DNA of 64,000 nt, taken from positions 310,001 through 374,000 of the forward strand of contig NZ_CP107968.1 of assembly GCF_036084755.1 (NCBI RefSeq), read 5' to 3'. Shown here piece after piece: positions 1 to 7,705 of this stretch. This DNA comes from Streptomyces sp. NBC_00370. Its GTDB lineage: Bacteria > Actinomycetota > Actinomycetes > Streptomycetales > Streptomycetaceae. The notes beneath the pieces are model-generated. The model had not been told where the DNA came from, made no database searches, and saw nothing but the letters and a program-made list of their open reading frames with translations. Made by a program: the position numbers and the translations under genes. Position 1 is the first letter of the stretch. The number at the start of each line of letters is the position of its first letter.

Positions 1-1
1 A

Positions 2-256
2 AACAACGAGGGTGGATGCGAGGGCGACGGTGCTTCGTTCAAGGGCGCATACGTACGCGGGCTGGGGGCGTTGAACGGAGGGCTCGACGATCACCCGTAC
101 ACCGCCTACTTGGACCGTCAGGCAGACGCGGCCTACACCAAGGACCGCGCTGACGGTGACATCTACGGGTCGCACTGGAACGGGCCGCTGACGGAGTCCA
201 ACCACAGTTGCCAGCACAGTGCCCTCGACCTGCTCAATGCCGCCACACAGAAATAA
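2..256 (+). CDS. GH76-family glycoside hydrolase, C-terminal fragment
   Basis: The reading frame is open from the left edge to a TAA at 254-256, so only about the last 84 residues are present. The fragment (SFKGAYVRGLG, HPYTAYLDRQAD, GSHWNGP, CQHSALDLL) aligns along its length with the C-terminus of the complete GH76 enzyme encoded at 4916-6016. GH76 enzymes are endo-alpha-1,6-mannanases and related enzymes, usually secreted. The catalytic Asp pair lies upstream of the window and cannot be checked. It is likely a second mannanase paralogue near the mannan locus. The TTG at 71 is not the true start. Confidence 0.8.
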   Translation, partial: NNEGGCEGDGASFKGAYVRGLGALNGGLDDHPYTAYLDRQADAAYTKDRADGDIYGSHWNGPLTESNHSCQHSALDLLNAATQK

Positions 257-345
257 CCGCCGAAGCGTCAACTCGGTGGTGTGAGCGTTGGCGCGGGATC
301 GGGCCGCGCTCAGTGCGGCGAGGGCTCGGGCGCGCGCGTGGCCGG

Positions 346-1266
346 TCAGCCGGCGAGGTGCGCGCCGAAGAAGCCGGTGAGTTCCTCGACCGCCGGGCCG
401 ACGTACTCCGGCCTGTCGTACAGGTCAACGTGGCTGGCTCCGTGGACCCAATACAGTTCTTTGGGTTCCCGCGCGCTGTCGAACGCCTCGGTGGTCATGT
501 GCCGGGTGACCGCCTGGCCGCCGGCGATCATCAACAGGGGGCGCGGCGCGATCATGGCAATGAAACGGAACGGCTCGAAGGCGGCGATCCGGTCGACGCT
601 CGACCAGGTGAACTCCTTAGCCGAACGAGGATGCCCGGCGCGGTCCGTACGGTAGTAGTCGAAGCCCTCGAAGCCGTGCTGCCCGCCCAGCGCCCGCGCC
701 TCCTCGGCGGTCGCGGGGAAGATCGGAAAGCTGCCGACGCCGCCGCCGCTCGCTTCCTCCGTCCGGGCGCGCGCGGCGGCATCCAGCATCGACTGGATGA
801 CCGCTGAGTCCTGGGTGCCGTCGGCGCCCTCGCGGAACTGGCGACCGATGTCGGCGGCACTGACGGTCGCGACGGCGCGGATACGGTGATCGGTGGCCGC
901 CGCCGGCACGACATAGCCGCCGGAGGCGCAGATGCCGAGAGCGCCGATGCGTTCCGGGTCGACCTCGGACCGGGTACTCAGGAACGACACCGCCGCCTTG
1001 AGGTCCTCGACGCGATGCGCCGGATCCTCAAGACCGCGCGGTTGTCCGCCGCTCTCGCCCTGGTACGCGGCATCGAAGGCGAGCGTGACGAAGCCCCGCT
1101 CGGCGAGGCTTGCGGCGTACAGGCCGGCGGTCTGCTCCTTCACTCCGCCGGCTGGGTGGCCGACCACGATCGCGGGCCGGGGGGCCACGGCTTCTTCGTC
1201 GGGAAGGTGGAGGCGCCCGGCAAGGGGGACGCCGGCACTGTCAAAGGTGACATCCGTGCTGTTCAT
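346..1266 (-). CDS. alpha/beta hydrolase (dienelactone-hydrolase-like)
   Basis: The product is about 306 residues. The start is placed at the ATG at 1266 (MNSTDVTFDSAGVPLAGRLHLP), because homology-like sequence begins there and the upstream extension is low-complexity. It shows a beta-strand plus oxyanion region (IVVGHPAGG) and a nucleophile elbow GICASGGY. Late in the sequence are an acid region (IAPRPLLMIAGG) and a catalytic-type His in GASHVDLYD. This resembles YcjY/DLH-type serine hydrolases. The substrate is unknown. The gene is divergent from the XRE regulator that starts about 100 bases away, so control by that regulator is plausible but inferred. Confidence 0.8.
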   Translation of the reverse strand: MNSTDVTFDSAGVPLAGRLHLPDEEAVAPRPAIVVGHPAGGVKEQTAGLYAASLAERGFVTLAFDAAYQGESGGQPRGLEDPAHRVEDLKAAVSFLSTRSEVDPERIGALGICASGGYVVPAAATDHRIRAVATVSAADIGRQFREGADGTQDSAVIQSMLDAAARARTEEASGGGVGSFPIFPATAEEARALGGQHGFEGFDYYRTDRAGHPRSAKEFTWSSVDRIAAFEPFRFIAMIAPRPLLMIAGGQAVTRHMTTEAFDSAREPKELYWVHGASHVDLYDRPEYVGPAVEELTGFFGAHLAG

Positions 1267-1372
1267 GATCCCAGCGTCGAACGGGTGAAGCGGACGCACA
1301 AGCGGCGGATTCCTTCCCCCGGAACAATCGTGCCCTCCCACGCGAAGCGTCCTGCCGCGCACAATGGTGTGC

Positions 1373-2266
1373 ATGACGCCTGCCCATGACACCGGCGAAC
1401 TCGGCGCCTTTCTGAAGGCGCGCCGAGCCGAGCTGACACCTCGCTCGGTCGGCCTGCCCGAGAGCGGACGGCCGAGGAAGGTCGCGGGGCTCCGTCGCGA
1501 GGAGGTCGCGGGGCTGGCGGCGATCAGCGTCGACTACTACACCCGTCTTGAGCAGGGACGGGTGCCGGCGTCCGCCTCCGTCCTCGCCACGGTCGCCGCC
1601 GCACTGCGGCTCGACGAGGACCAGCAGGCGTACCTGTACAAGATCGCCGGGAAGACGGACGCACGGCCGCGGCGCCGGCGCACCCGCCAAAGCCCGCGCC
1701 CGGCGATGCGGCGCCTCCTCAACAGCCTGACCAGCACGCCGGCGATCGTGCTCGGCACCTGCATGGACGTGCTCGCCTGGAATCCCGCAGCCGCCGCGCT
1801 GTTCACCGACTTCGACGCCATCCCGCCGCGGCAGCGCAACTACGTGCGGCTCGTCTTCACCGATCCCGTGATCCGCGCGCTGCACACCGAGTGGGCACAC
1901 GACGCTCGCGACGCTGTCGCCGCGCTGCGCATGGAGGCCGCCTCGGACCCCGACAACCCCGAGCTCGCGCGGCTGGTCGGCGACCTCGCCGTCATCGACC
2001 CCGACTTCCGTACATGGTGGGCCGATCGCCGCGTCAACGGGGCGACCTACGGCACAAAGCACTACCACCATCGGGTCGTCGGGAGCCTCACCCTGGACTG
2101 CGACACCTGGGCCAGCCCCGACGGCAGCGGCCAGCGGCTGATGGTGCTCACCGCCGAACCGGGGACCGCGTCGGACGACGCGTTGCGCATTCTGGCCTCC
2201 TGGGCAGCCCGCGACGACACCGGGACCGAGACTGGTCCCACGGCCGCCTCGAAGCCGACGACCTGA
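1373..2266 (+). CDS. XRE-family HTH regulator with MmyB-like ligand-binding domain
   Basis: The product is about 297 residues. The N-terminal 80 residues carry the HTH (FLKARRAELTP, VAGLRREEVAGLAAIS, DYYTRLEQGR, ASVLATVAAALRL). The C-terminal half has the MmyB-type sensor signature (LNSLTSTPAIVLGTCMDVLAWNPAAAALF and YRTWW-like WWADRRV). Such actinobacterial regulators often sit divergent to a short-chain dehydrogenase or hydrolase that they control, which matches the layout here. ATG 1373 is preferred. ATG 1364, in the same frame, is an alternative. Confidence 0.85.
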   Translation: MTPAHDTGELGAFLKARRAELTPRSVGLPESGRPRKVAGLRREEVAGLAAISVDYYTRLEQGRVPASASVLATVAAALRLDEDQQAYLYKIAGKTDARPRRRRTRQSPRPAMRRLLNSLTSTPAIVLGTCMDVLAWNPAAAALFTDFDAIPPRQRNYVRLVFTDPVIRALHTEWAHDARDAVAALRMEAASDPDNPELARLVGDLAVIDPDFRTWWADRRVNGATYGTKHYHHRVVGSLTLDCDTWASPDGSGQRLMVLTAEPGTASDDALRILASWAARDDTGTETGPTAASKPTT

Positions 2267-2349
2267 CGAAGACCGCCCCGGCGTAGTCGTACGACGGCCC
2301 GAGGACGATGCTGCCGCAGTCCGACGAGCCCCACGCGGACGAGCAGCCG

Positions 2350-2975
2350 TCAGCTGCCGATGGTCTGCCAGAAGCCACACTGGTGTTCCTGGGTGAGATC
2401 GGCCGTTTCCGTCTTCCCCGGTTGCAGCGACTGGACGTGCTGGCCGCTTCCGAATCGGGGCCAGGGCGGCGCGCCGTGGCCGTTCGGGTCGCCCGTGTAG
2501 GCGAACTGGGCCCAGTAGCGCACCATCTGGACCGCCAGTTGCTGCTGGGCGGGGGTGGCCGGACCGGGGAGCTGTCGTCGGCGAAGAGGTACTGCAGTTC
2601 GCTGCCGTGGAAGGCCCCGGTGGGGAAATTGGGTTTCTTGAGGGTGCTGAACCAGGGAGCTTTCTCGTCGTCGAACTCGTAGGCGTAGGTCGGCACTTGC
2701 CGGTCCAGGGCCCGGTCCCGGTCGAGGGCCGTGCATCCCCAGGCCCAGTCGCCGACGACCTGTGGCGAAAGCCTGTTCCGGGCTCACCGGTAGTACGCCT
2801 CCGCCGACCGTCGGTCCGGACCCGAGTTCGTAGTCGGACCATTTGACGAGCTCATCAATCGGTACGTCGCGTAGGCAGGCCGCCGCTGTCCGGAGGTCGG
2901 AGCAGCCGACCTCGGCCGCGACGTCAAGCCCGTGGCGCGCGCGCTCGGCGCGCGGCAGCGGGAACCAGGTCGGCG
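2350..2975 (-). pseudogene. decayed type-B carboxylesterase (pnbA-like)
   Basis: Pieces of a carboxylesterase type B can be read in two minus-strand frames. Around 2960-2775 one frame gives GLDVAAEVGCSDL, AACLRDVPIDELV, TVGGGVLP and SPEQAFATGR. Another gives VGDWAWGCTALDRDRALDRQ, then VPTYAYEFDDEKAPWF and GAFHGSELQYLF. The first frame resumes with LPGPATPAQQQLAVQMVRYW, FAYTGDPNG and a C-terminus at 2350. The usual 60-100 residues between ATGR and VGDWAW are missing, and no nucleophile-containing N-terminal half was found upstream. It is therefore a frameshifted, internally deleted remnant. The end positions are approximate. Confidence 0.75.
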
Positions 2976-2989
2976 GGCCCGGTGACCAT

Positions 2990-3160
2990 TTGCGTCCCGT
3001 GCACTGGGCACGTCCGTCGAGCGATCAGGACCTCGATCCCGTCCAGGATCCGGGTCAGGCCGAACTCCACGTCGTCGTCGCCGATGGCGTCGTCGTATGC
3101 GTCGCGCGTCATCATGGACGCCAGAATGGGATATCCGTGCTCATGCCGCTGAACTGCCGT
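2990..3160 (-). pseudogene. TetR-family regulator remnant (C-terminal domain only)
   Basis: A minus-strand frame reads VQRHEHGYPILASMMTRDAY followed by DDAIGDDDVEFGLTRILDGI and EVLIARR. This is characteristic of the C-terminal helix of TetR_C_1-type regulators (the family ends in FxFGLxRILDGIEALI). No HTH-bearing N-terminal part is present, and an in-frame stop lies just upstream near 3160. It abuts the esterase remnant, so both look like leftovers of one deletion event. Confidence 0.6.
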
Positions 3161-3242
3161 TCAACAAGCGGGAAATTGGTCCCCCCGGCCGCTGGTACGA
3201 CCACGCGCCCGGCTGAGCGCTGTAGTTGGCGGACGAGCGGCG

Positions 3243-4055
3243 TCAGACGCCGTCGAGACGGTCGAGCAGTGCCCGAGCTTCGACGGTCCGGCGGTGGACA
3301 GGACCGAAGGAGGCCAGGCAGGCATCGTGAGCGCTGCCGGCCCGGTCGCGGGCTTCGGCCTCGCGACCCAGCCCCAGGAGGGCGGTAGCCACGACAAGCT
3401 CCACGGAGCCAACCTCCTGACCGCGCTGCTCCGGGGGCAGACCTCGGTGCAGGGCGTCGGCGCTCGCAGCCTCGGCGAGAGCTTCCTCGTAGCGGGCCTG
3501 CCCGTTGAGGCTGCGGGCCAGTCCGAGCCGCAGGACCAGGAACAGCCGGTCCGGTTCGCGATGCGCGGCCAACGCCTCACGGGCCAGCGCCTCGGCCTCC
3601 ACGTGGCGTCCTTGCGCGTTGAGGGCGAAGACCAGTCCGTTGCCGGCTGCCGCCGCCACGAGCCGCATCTCCGGACCCGTCCCGCCGGTCGCGGCCCGGA
3701 CAACGGCCGCACACTCCGCCTCGCACTCCGCGTACCGGCCGAGTGCGGCCAGCTGCTGAGCGCGGTCGGAGCGCGACTTCAGGGTCTGCCAGTGACCGGC
3801 CCCGAAAAGCCTGCCGAAGACCGGCAGAGCCTCGTCGTACGCGGCAAGAGCCTCGGCATGGCGGCCCTGGGCGCCGACCGAAAGCGCGACAATGCTCAGC
3901 GCCAGCGGCACATCCGTATCGTCACGCCGTCGCGACCCGGCCACGGCGCTCGCCTCGGCCTCCGCCTCGGCATAACGCCCGGACTGATACAGAGCCGCGG
4001 CCCGAGCCACAGGAGTCGGCTTCGCAGGTCTGACGCGCGATCGGAAGAAATTCAT
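3243..4055 (-). CDS. tetratricopeptide-repeat protein
   Basis: The product is 270 residues and starts MNFFRSRVRPAKP at ATG 4055. Several degenerate TPR units are visible: RAAALYQSGRYAEAEAEASA, ALSVGAQGRHAEALAAYDEA, RAQQLAALGRYAECEAECAA, NGLVFALNAQGRHVEAEALA and ARSLNGQARYEEALAEAASA. Each carries the G/A-Y-E-A helix pattern. There is no signal peptide or enzymatic domain. It is likely a cytosolic scaffold of the bacterial TPR type seen throughout Streptomyces. Nothing nearby indicates a partner. Confidence 0.8.
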   Translation of the reverse strand: MNFFRSRVRPAKPTPVARAAALYQSGRYAEAEAEASAVAGSRRRDDTDVPLALSIVALSVGAQGRHAEALAAYDEALPVFGRLFGAGHWQTLKSRSDRAQQLAALGRYAECEAECAAVVRAATGGTGPEMRLVAAAAGNGLVFALNAQGRHVEAEALAREALAAHREPDRLFLVLRLGLARSLNGQARYEEALAEAASADALHRGLPPEQRGQEVGSVELVVATALLGLGREAEARDRAGSAHDACLASFGPVHRRTVEARALLDRLDGV

Positions 4056-4268
4056 GCCACGGAGCGTATGGGGAGGCCTCATGTCGTTCGCCGACGGGTC
4101 AGCCAATGCGCCTTGCCACGACGCCGGCTGAGCACGGCGACCGGCGATTGGCGCCAACTACAGGGCCCAGTCACACAATTCCGGGCAGACCCGCCTGTTC
4201 GTGGTTCATGCCGGCCGACTGCACGCCCGCTTCCGCCCGCCGCATGCCGGTACAAGCGGCCCGGCCCC

Positions 4269-4781
4269 TCACCGGCGTCGGCGATACACCGTGCGGCGCC
4301 TCATGAACGTGACGGCCGGCACGGCCAGGACCAGCAGGATGACCATGCCGCCGCCCACGAGCCACGCCAAGGAGTTGGCTCTGGCCCGTCGGCGCTGCTC
4401 TTCGACGGTCTCGAAGCACTCCAACTGCCCGCCGGAGAAGCAGTACGGGCTGAAGTTGCGGATACTCCAGATGCCGAAGCCGACAAGCGTCAGACCCACG
4501 GCCACCCCCAGGCACCATGACATGACCAGGACCGCTGTCCTCCAGCCCTCGCCGAGCGACACCAGCCAGGTGCCGAGAACGCACACGAACATGATGACCA
4601 GAACAGTGATCAGGGGAATCAGCACGGAACCTGCCGCTATCCCTACCGGGACCGCCATCATCGACGCGACGAGCGACCAGTAGATGCCCAGCTTCGCACC
4701 GCGACCCACTGCAGCGTTCACCCGTCCGGCCACGCGTGTCTCCCCTGTGATCGCTCTCGCCGGATCGCACCCGGATCGCAC
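4269..4781 (-). CDS. small multi-pass membrane protein of unknown function
   Basis: The product is up to 170 residues and starts at a GTG at 4781, although a later start is possible. Hydrophobic segments are at about residues 33-52 (IYWSLVASMMAVPVGIAAGS), 54-78 (VLIPLITVLVIMFVCVLGTW), 84-107 (AVLVMSWCLGVAVGLTLVGF) and 140-158 (LAWLVGGGMVILLVLAVPAV). A short loop between the third and fourth holds two cysteines (PYCFSGGQLECF). The C-terminus is Arg-rich. No family is recognised. The first codons overlap a tandem 11-base repeat (ggatcgcaccc twice), so the exact start is uncertain. Confidence 0.6.
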   Translation of the reverse strand: MRSGCDPARAITGETRVAGRVNAAVGRGAKLGIYWSLVASMMAVPVGIAAGSVLIPLITVLVIMFVCVLGTWLVSLGEGWRTAVLVMSWCLGVAVGLTLVGFGIWSIRNFSPYCFSGGQLECFETVEEQRRRARANSLAWLVGGGMVILLVLAVPAVTFMRRRTVYRRRR

Positions 4782-4915
4782 CCGGACGAGCTGGCCGCTC
4801 GCCGCCGGGGGCGACCATAGTCACGGGCGGCGGGAGGGGTCCCGCAGCCCTTCGTCACGACGAATGTCGGTCACAGCGAGCTCTCCCATCCGCGGCTTGC
4901 GCGGCGCGAGAACCG

Positions 4916-6016
4916 TCAGCGGATCGCCGCGACCAAGGCGTCGATGGCGCTGTGCTGGCGGGCCCCGTCCGCCCTGTCGTAGGGGCCACTCCAGTGGTAG
5001 CCGTAGAAGTCACCGTTGCGGTCAAGGGTGTTCAGGGAGTCGGCCTGCTTGTCGATGAAGGTGTTGTACGGGTGGTTGGGCAGAGCGCGGTTGAGCGTGC
5101 CGAGGTTGCGCATGAACGCGCCCTTGAAGGAGGGCTGGTCGCCGTTGGGGTCCGCGTCCTGGTCGTTCGGTTCCGACAGGATGCCGCCGGGCGCGAGTAC
5201 GGGAGACGTGACCACGGCGTCGGCGATGGTGCGGGCCTGCTTCAGGAAGGCGGTGTCGCCGGTGGCCCGGTGCAGTTCGGCCAGACCGCCCAGGACGACG
5301 CCTTGGTTGTACGTCCAGGTCGTGGTCAACCCCGTATTGACGCAGGAGGTGTTGAGGCCGTCGTTGACGAGGTTGTCGCCGTTGATGAGCTTCTTGTCCT
5401 CGAACCAGTGCCAGACGTTCAGGGCTCGCCGGAGGTGGGTGGTGTCGCCTGCCAGCCTGTTGTGGATGCCCGCGGACAGTTCGATGAACAGCTCGTTGGT
5501 GATGGTGTTCTTGAACTGACGGGGATAGTTCCACCAGATGCCGCCGCCGCAGACGTCGTCGTGGTAGCTCCACATGTGGTTGGCGTCCGCGATGGCTGTC
5601 TTCAGGTAACGGGGGTCCTTGGTGAGGTCGTAGGCACGCAGCCAGGCCAGGCCCCACCATCCGGTGTCGTCGAGGTAGTCGTTGCGGAACTGGCCGTCGT
5701 ACTTGTCGACGTTCTTCGTGTAGATGTCGGCGGCCAGCTTCTTGAAGTCGTGGCCTCCGGTGTCCCCCGGGGCCCGCCAGTAGTCGAGCACCGCCTGGAG
5801 GTCGTTGGCGTTGGTCCACCAGCCGGTGGTGTCGAACTGCCCTGTGCCGGTGTTGTACCAGCTCAGCAAGCCGTTGACGGCGGCGGTCGCGTCGGCGTGC
5901 CGCTGGTCCCCGTGATCGCCGGCCGCGGGCTGCGCGGCGGCGGGCTGTACGGACAGGAGACACAGGCTCAGGGCGGCTGTCACACTCAGGAGCGGAAATG
6001 AGCGAATGCGCGTCAT
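4916..6016 (-). CDS. secreted GH76 glycoside hydrolase (alpha-1,6-mannanase type)
   Basis: The product is 366 residues. The N-terminus is a Sec signal peptide (MTRIRSFPLLSVTAALSLCL, cut after AAAQPA). The GH76 (alpha/alpha)6 barrel hallmark, a consecutive Asp pair, is seen at residues 116-117 in YLDDTGWWGLAWLRAYDLT. Other family features are GGIWWNYP, NELFIELSAGIHNRL, TTTWTYNQGVVLGGLAELH and the C-terminal QHSAIDAL. GH76 enzymes cleave internal alpha-1,6-mannosidic bonds of fungal or bacterial mannans outside the cell. The gene lies 86 bases downstream of the GH36-like gene, as the last gene of the LacI-GH38-GH36 unit, and probably generates oligomannosides for import. Confidence 0.9.
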   Translation of the reverse strand: MTRIRSFPLLSVTAALSLCLLSVQPAAAQPAAGDHGDQRHADATAAVNGLLSWYNTGTGQFDTTGWWTNANDLQAVLDYWRAPGDTGGHDFKKLAADIYTKNVDKYDGQFRNDYLDDTGWWGLAWLRAYDLTKDPRYLKTAIADANHMWSYHDDVCGGGIWWNYPRQFKNTITNELFIELSAGIHNRLAGDTTHLRRALNVWHWFEDKKLINGDNLVNDGLNTSCVNTGLTTTWTYNQGVVLGGLAELHRATGDTAFLKQARTIADAVVTSPVLAPGGILSEPNDQDADPNGDQPSFKGAFMRNLGTLNRALPNHPYNTFIDKQADSLNTLDRNGDFYGYHWSGPYDRADGARQHSAIDALVAAIR

Positions 6017-6102
6017 GTGAGTTCCTTCGTTTCATGAGGTGGGGGAAGCGCCGCGGGCCGGCCGCCGGTGCGGTTACCGCACGGGGCGCCTGGAGCAGCC
6101 GG

Positions 6103-7704
6103 TCACACGGGCAGCGGGGTGGCGCCCCAGCGCTGCGACCAGTCGTAGGCCAGCTCCTCGCCCTCGCCGGTGCGCCAGTGACGCGGCGCCGTGGTCGACT
6201 GCCAGTCGAGGGGTTCCACGCCGCCCGGGGTGCCGCCGTCGAGTGCCAGGCGGACCGCCGCCGCGAGGTCGGCATCCGTGCGGTCGGTGCGGGCGGCGGG
6301 ATCGACGGAGACGAAGAGGGCCGTTCCGGAGCGGGCGACGAGGTCGAGGAACTGCCGGTTGAGCTCCCAGTCGGTGGCCGGGGTGCAGGGCACACAGTCG
6401 GCATCCACCGCGTACAGGTTTCCGTGGTGGGCCAGCCGGAAGGCGAGCGTGTTGACTCCCATACGGCGGGTCCGCTCCCAGTCCTTGCCCGAGGTGTCGT
6501 CCCCGGCCCGCTGCACCTGTACCAGTCCGGCCGAGAGATGGCCGATCGTGTTGCAGCCGATGATCAGTGTGTCTCCCGCCGCCTCGGCGACGGTGCGGTA
6601 GAGGTCGACCAGGATCTCCGCGCTGGTGCGCCCCCGGTCGGCCAGGGCGAGGCCGGGTTCGGCGAGCACCGCGGGCGCGTCGCCCGCGAACCGGCCGAAG
6701 ACGTCGTAGGTCGAGAAGTCGTGCTTGATCAGCTCGTAACCCCAGCCCCTGAAGCGGGTGATGTCCTCGGCCACGGTCTCCAGGGCGGCCGGCAGCGACG
6801 GGTCGAGCGGGTGGCCGCCGTCCCGCATGACGCCGGGACGGGTCGCGCGGGTCGGGGTGCGGGACAGCAGGGGGCGGAACCACAGTCCTGGCCTGGCTCC
6901 GGTTGCCTTGATCGACGCGGCCATGCCCGCCATGTCGTCGAAGAGGCCGGGCAGTCCCACGTCCCAGGGGCCGCCGGGTGCGCTGCCGCCCCCCTCGGTC
7001 CAGCCGTCGTCGATCACGCAGTACGGCTGTACGGGGTGACCATCGGCGTAGGCGACGAGGGTCCTGGCGTCGCGCAGGACCGCATCGGGGCCGAAGTCCC
7101 TCCCATACGCGTAATACCAGTTGTTGCTGCCGACGACGGGGGTGGCCGGCAGCAACGGGTCCGGGCTCATGCGTGCGCAGAGGGCGGCGTGTGCGGCGTA
7201 CGGTGTGGCCGCCCGGGCGGTGACGACGGTTGCCGCGCGCAATTCGCGCTCCCCGGGCAGGACCGGGAGGCCGCCGCTGCGGACGTCCAGCCAGAGGGTG
7301 ATACCGCTCTCGTCGACCGTCCAGGAGCAGAGCGCGCCGGCCCGGGTGCGCACCCCCCACCCCGTGGTCGAGCCGCCGGGGGCGTCGCTGACGAGGGCGT
7401 ACCAGGGAAGGGCACGTTCCGGCTGAAGGGTGCGCCACTGGAGGTCTCCGTACCCACGCTCCCAGGCGTCGCCGAGGACCAGGGCGCCGGGGGCCGGCGT
7501 CAGCCGCCAGCGCAAGGCGATGTGGGAGAGGCCGTCGGGTCCGGCCGTGGCGGTGACGGCCAGCCCGCCGTCGGTGTCGTGGGAGGCGCGTACACGGACC
7601 TGTCCCGTGTGCCACTCCCCTGCTGCCGCGGCGCGCGCCGTGCGCGGTGCGGTGTCGTGGGTCATCACGTGGACCGAGTCGGGCAGGGGCACCTGCGCTG
7701 TCAT
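6103..7704 (-). CDS. GH36-like alpha-galactosidase/melibiase-fold glycosidase
   Basis: The product is 533 residues with no signal peptide, so it is likely cytosolic. The barrel begins around VVGSNNWYYAYGRDFG and continues with CVIDDGWTEGG, ARPGLWFRPLL and GYELIKHDFSTYDVFGRF. Asp329 in KHDFS is at the nucleophile position of clan GH-D. The acid/base Asp is expected in GDDTSGKDW (Asp402/403). Sequence context is closer to uncharacterised GH36-related proteins than to classical raffinose galactosidases, so the substrate is open. An alpha-galactoside or other side chain on mannan is plausible. The ATG is separated from the GH38 stop by one base, which indicates co-translation. Confidence 0.8.
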   Translation of the reverse strand: MTAQVPLPDSVHVMTHDTAPRTARAAAAGEWHTGQVRVRASHDTDGGLAVTATAGPDGLSHIALRWRLTPAPGALVLGDAWERGYGDLQWRTLQPERALPWYALVSDAPGGSTTGWGVRTRAGALCSWTVDESGITLWLDVRSGGLPVLPGERELRAATVVTARAATPYAAHAALCARMSPDPLLPATPVVGSNNWYYAYGRDFGPDAVLRDARTLVAYADGHPVQPYCVIDDGWTEGGGSAPGGPWDVGLPGLFDDMAGMAASIKATGARPGLWFRPLLSRTPTRATRPGVMRDGGHPLDPSLPAALETVAEDITRFRGWGYELIKHDFSTYDVFGRFAGDAPAVLAEPGLALADRGRTSAEILVDLYRTVAEAAGDTLIIGCNTIGHLSAGLVQVQRAGDDTSGKDWERTRRMGVNTLAFRLAHHGNLYAVDADCVPCTPATDWELNRQFLDLVARSGTALFVSVDPAARTDRTDADLAAAVRLALDGGTPGGVEPLDWQSTTAPRHWRTGEGEELAYDWSQRWGATPLPV

Positions 7705-7705
7705 G

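Noticed and set aside
1241..2842. 533-residue minus-strand open frame across the XRE regulator
   Set aside because: It is low-complexity and Arg/Pro-rich. The plus strand holds a convincing regulator, and the esterase remnants lie in other frames.
4741..4800. Tandem repeat ggatcgcaccc as a regulatory element
   Set aside because: There are only two copies, overlapping the possible start of a small membrane-protein gene. It is more likely a simple slippage duplication.
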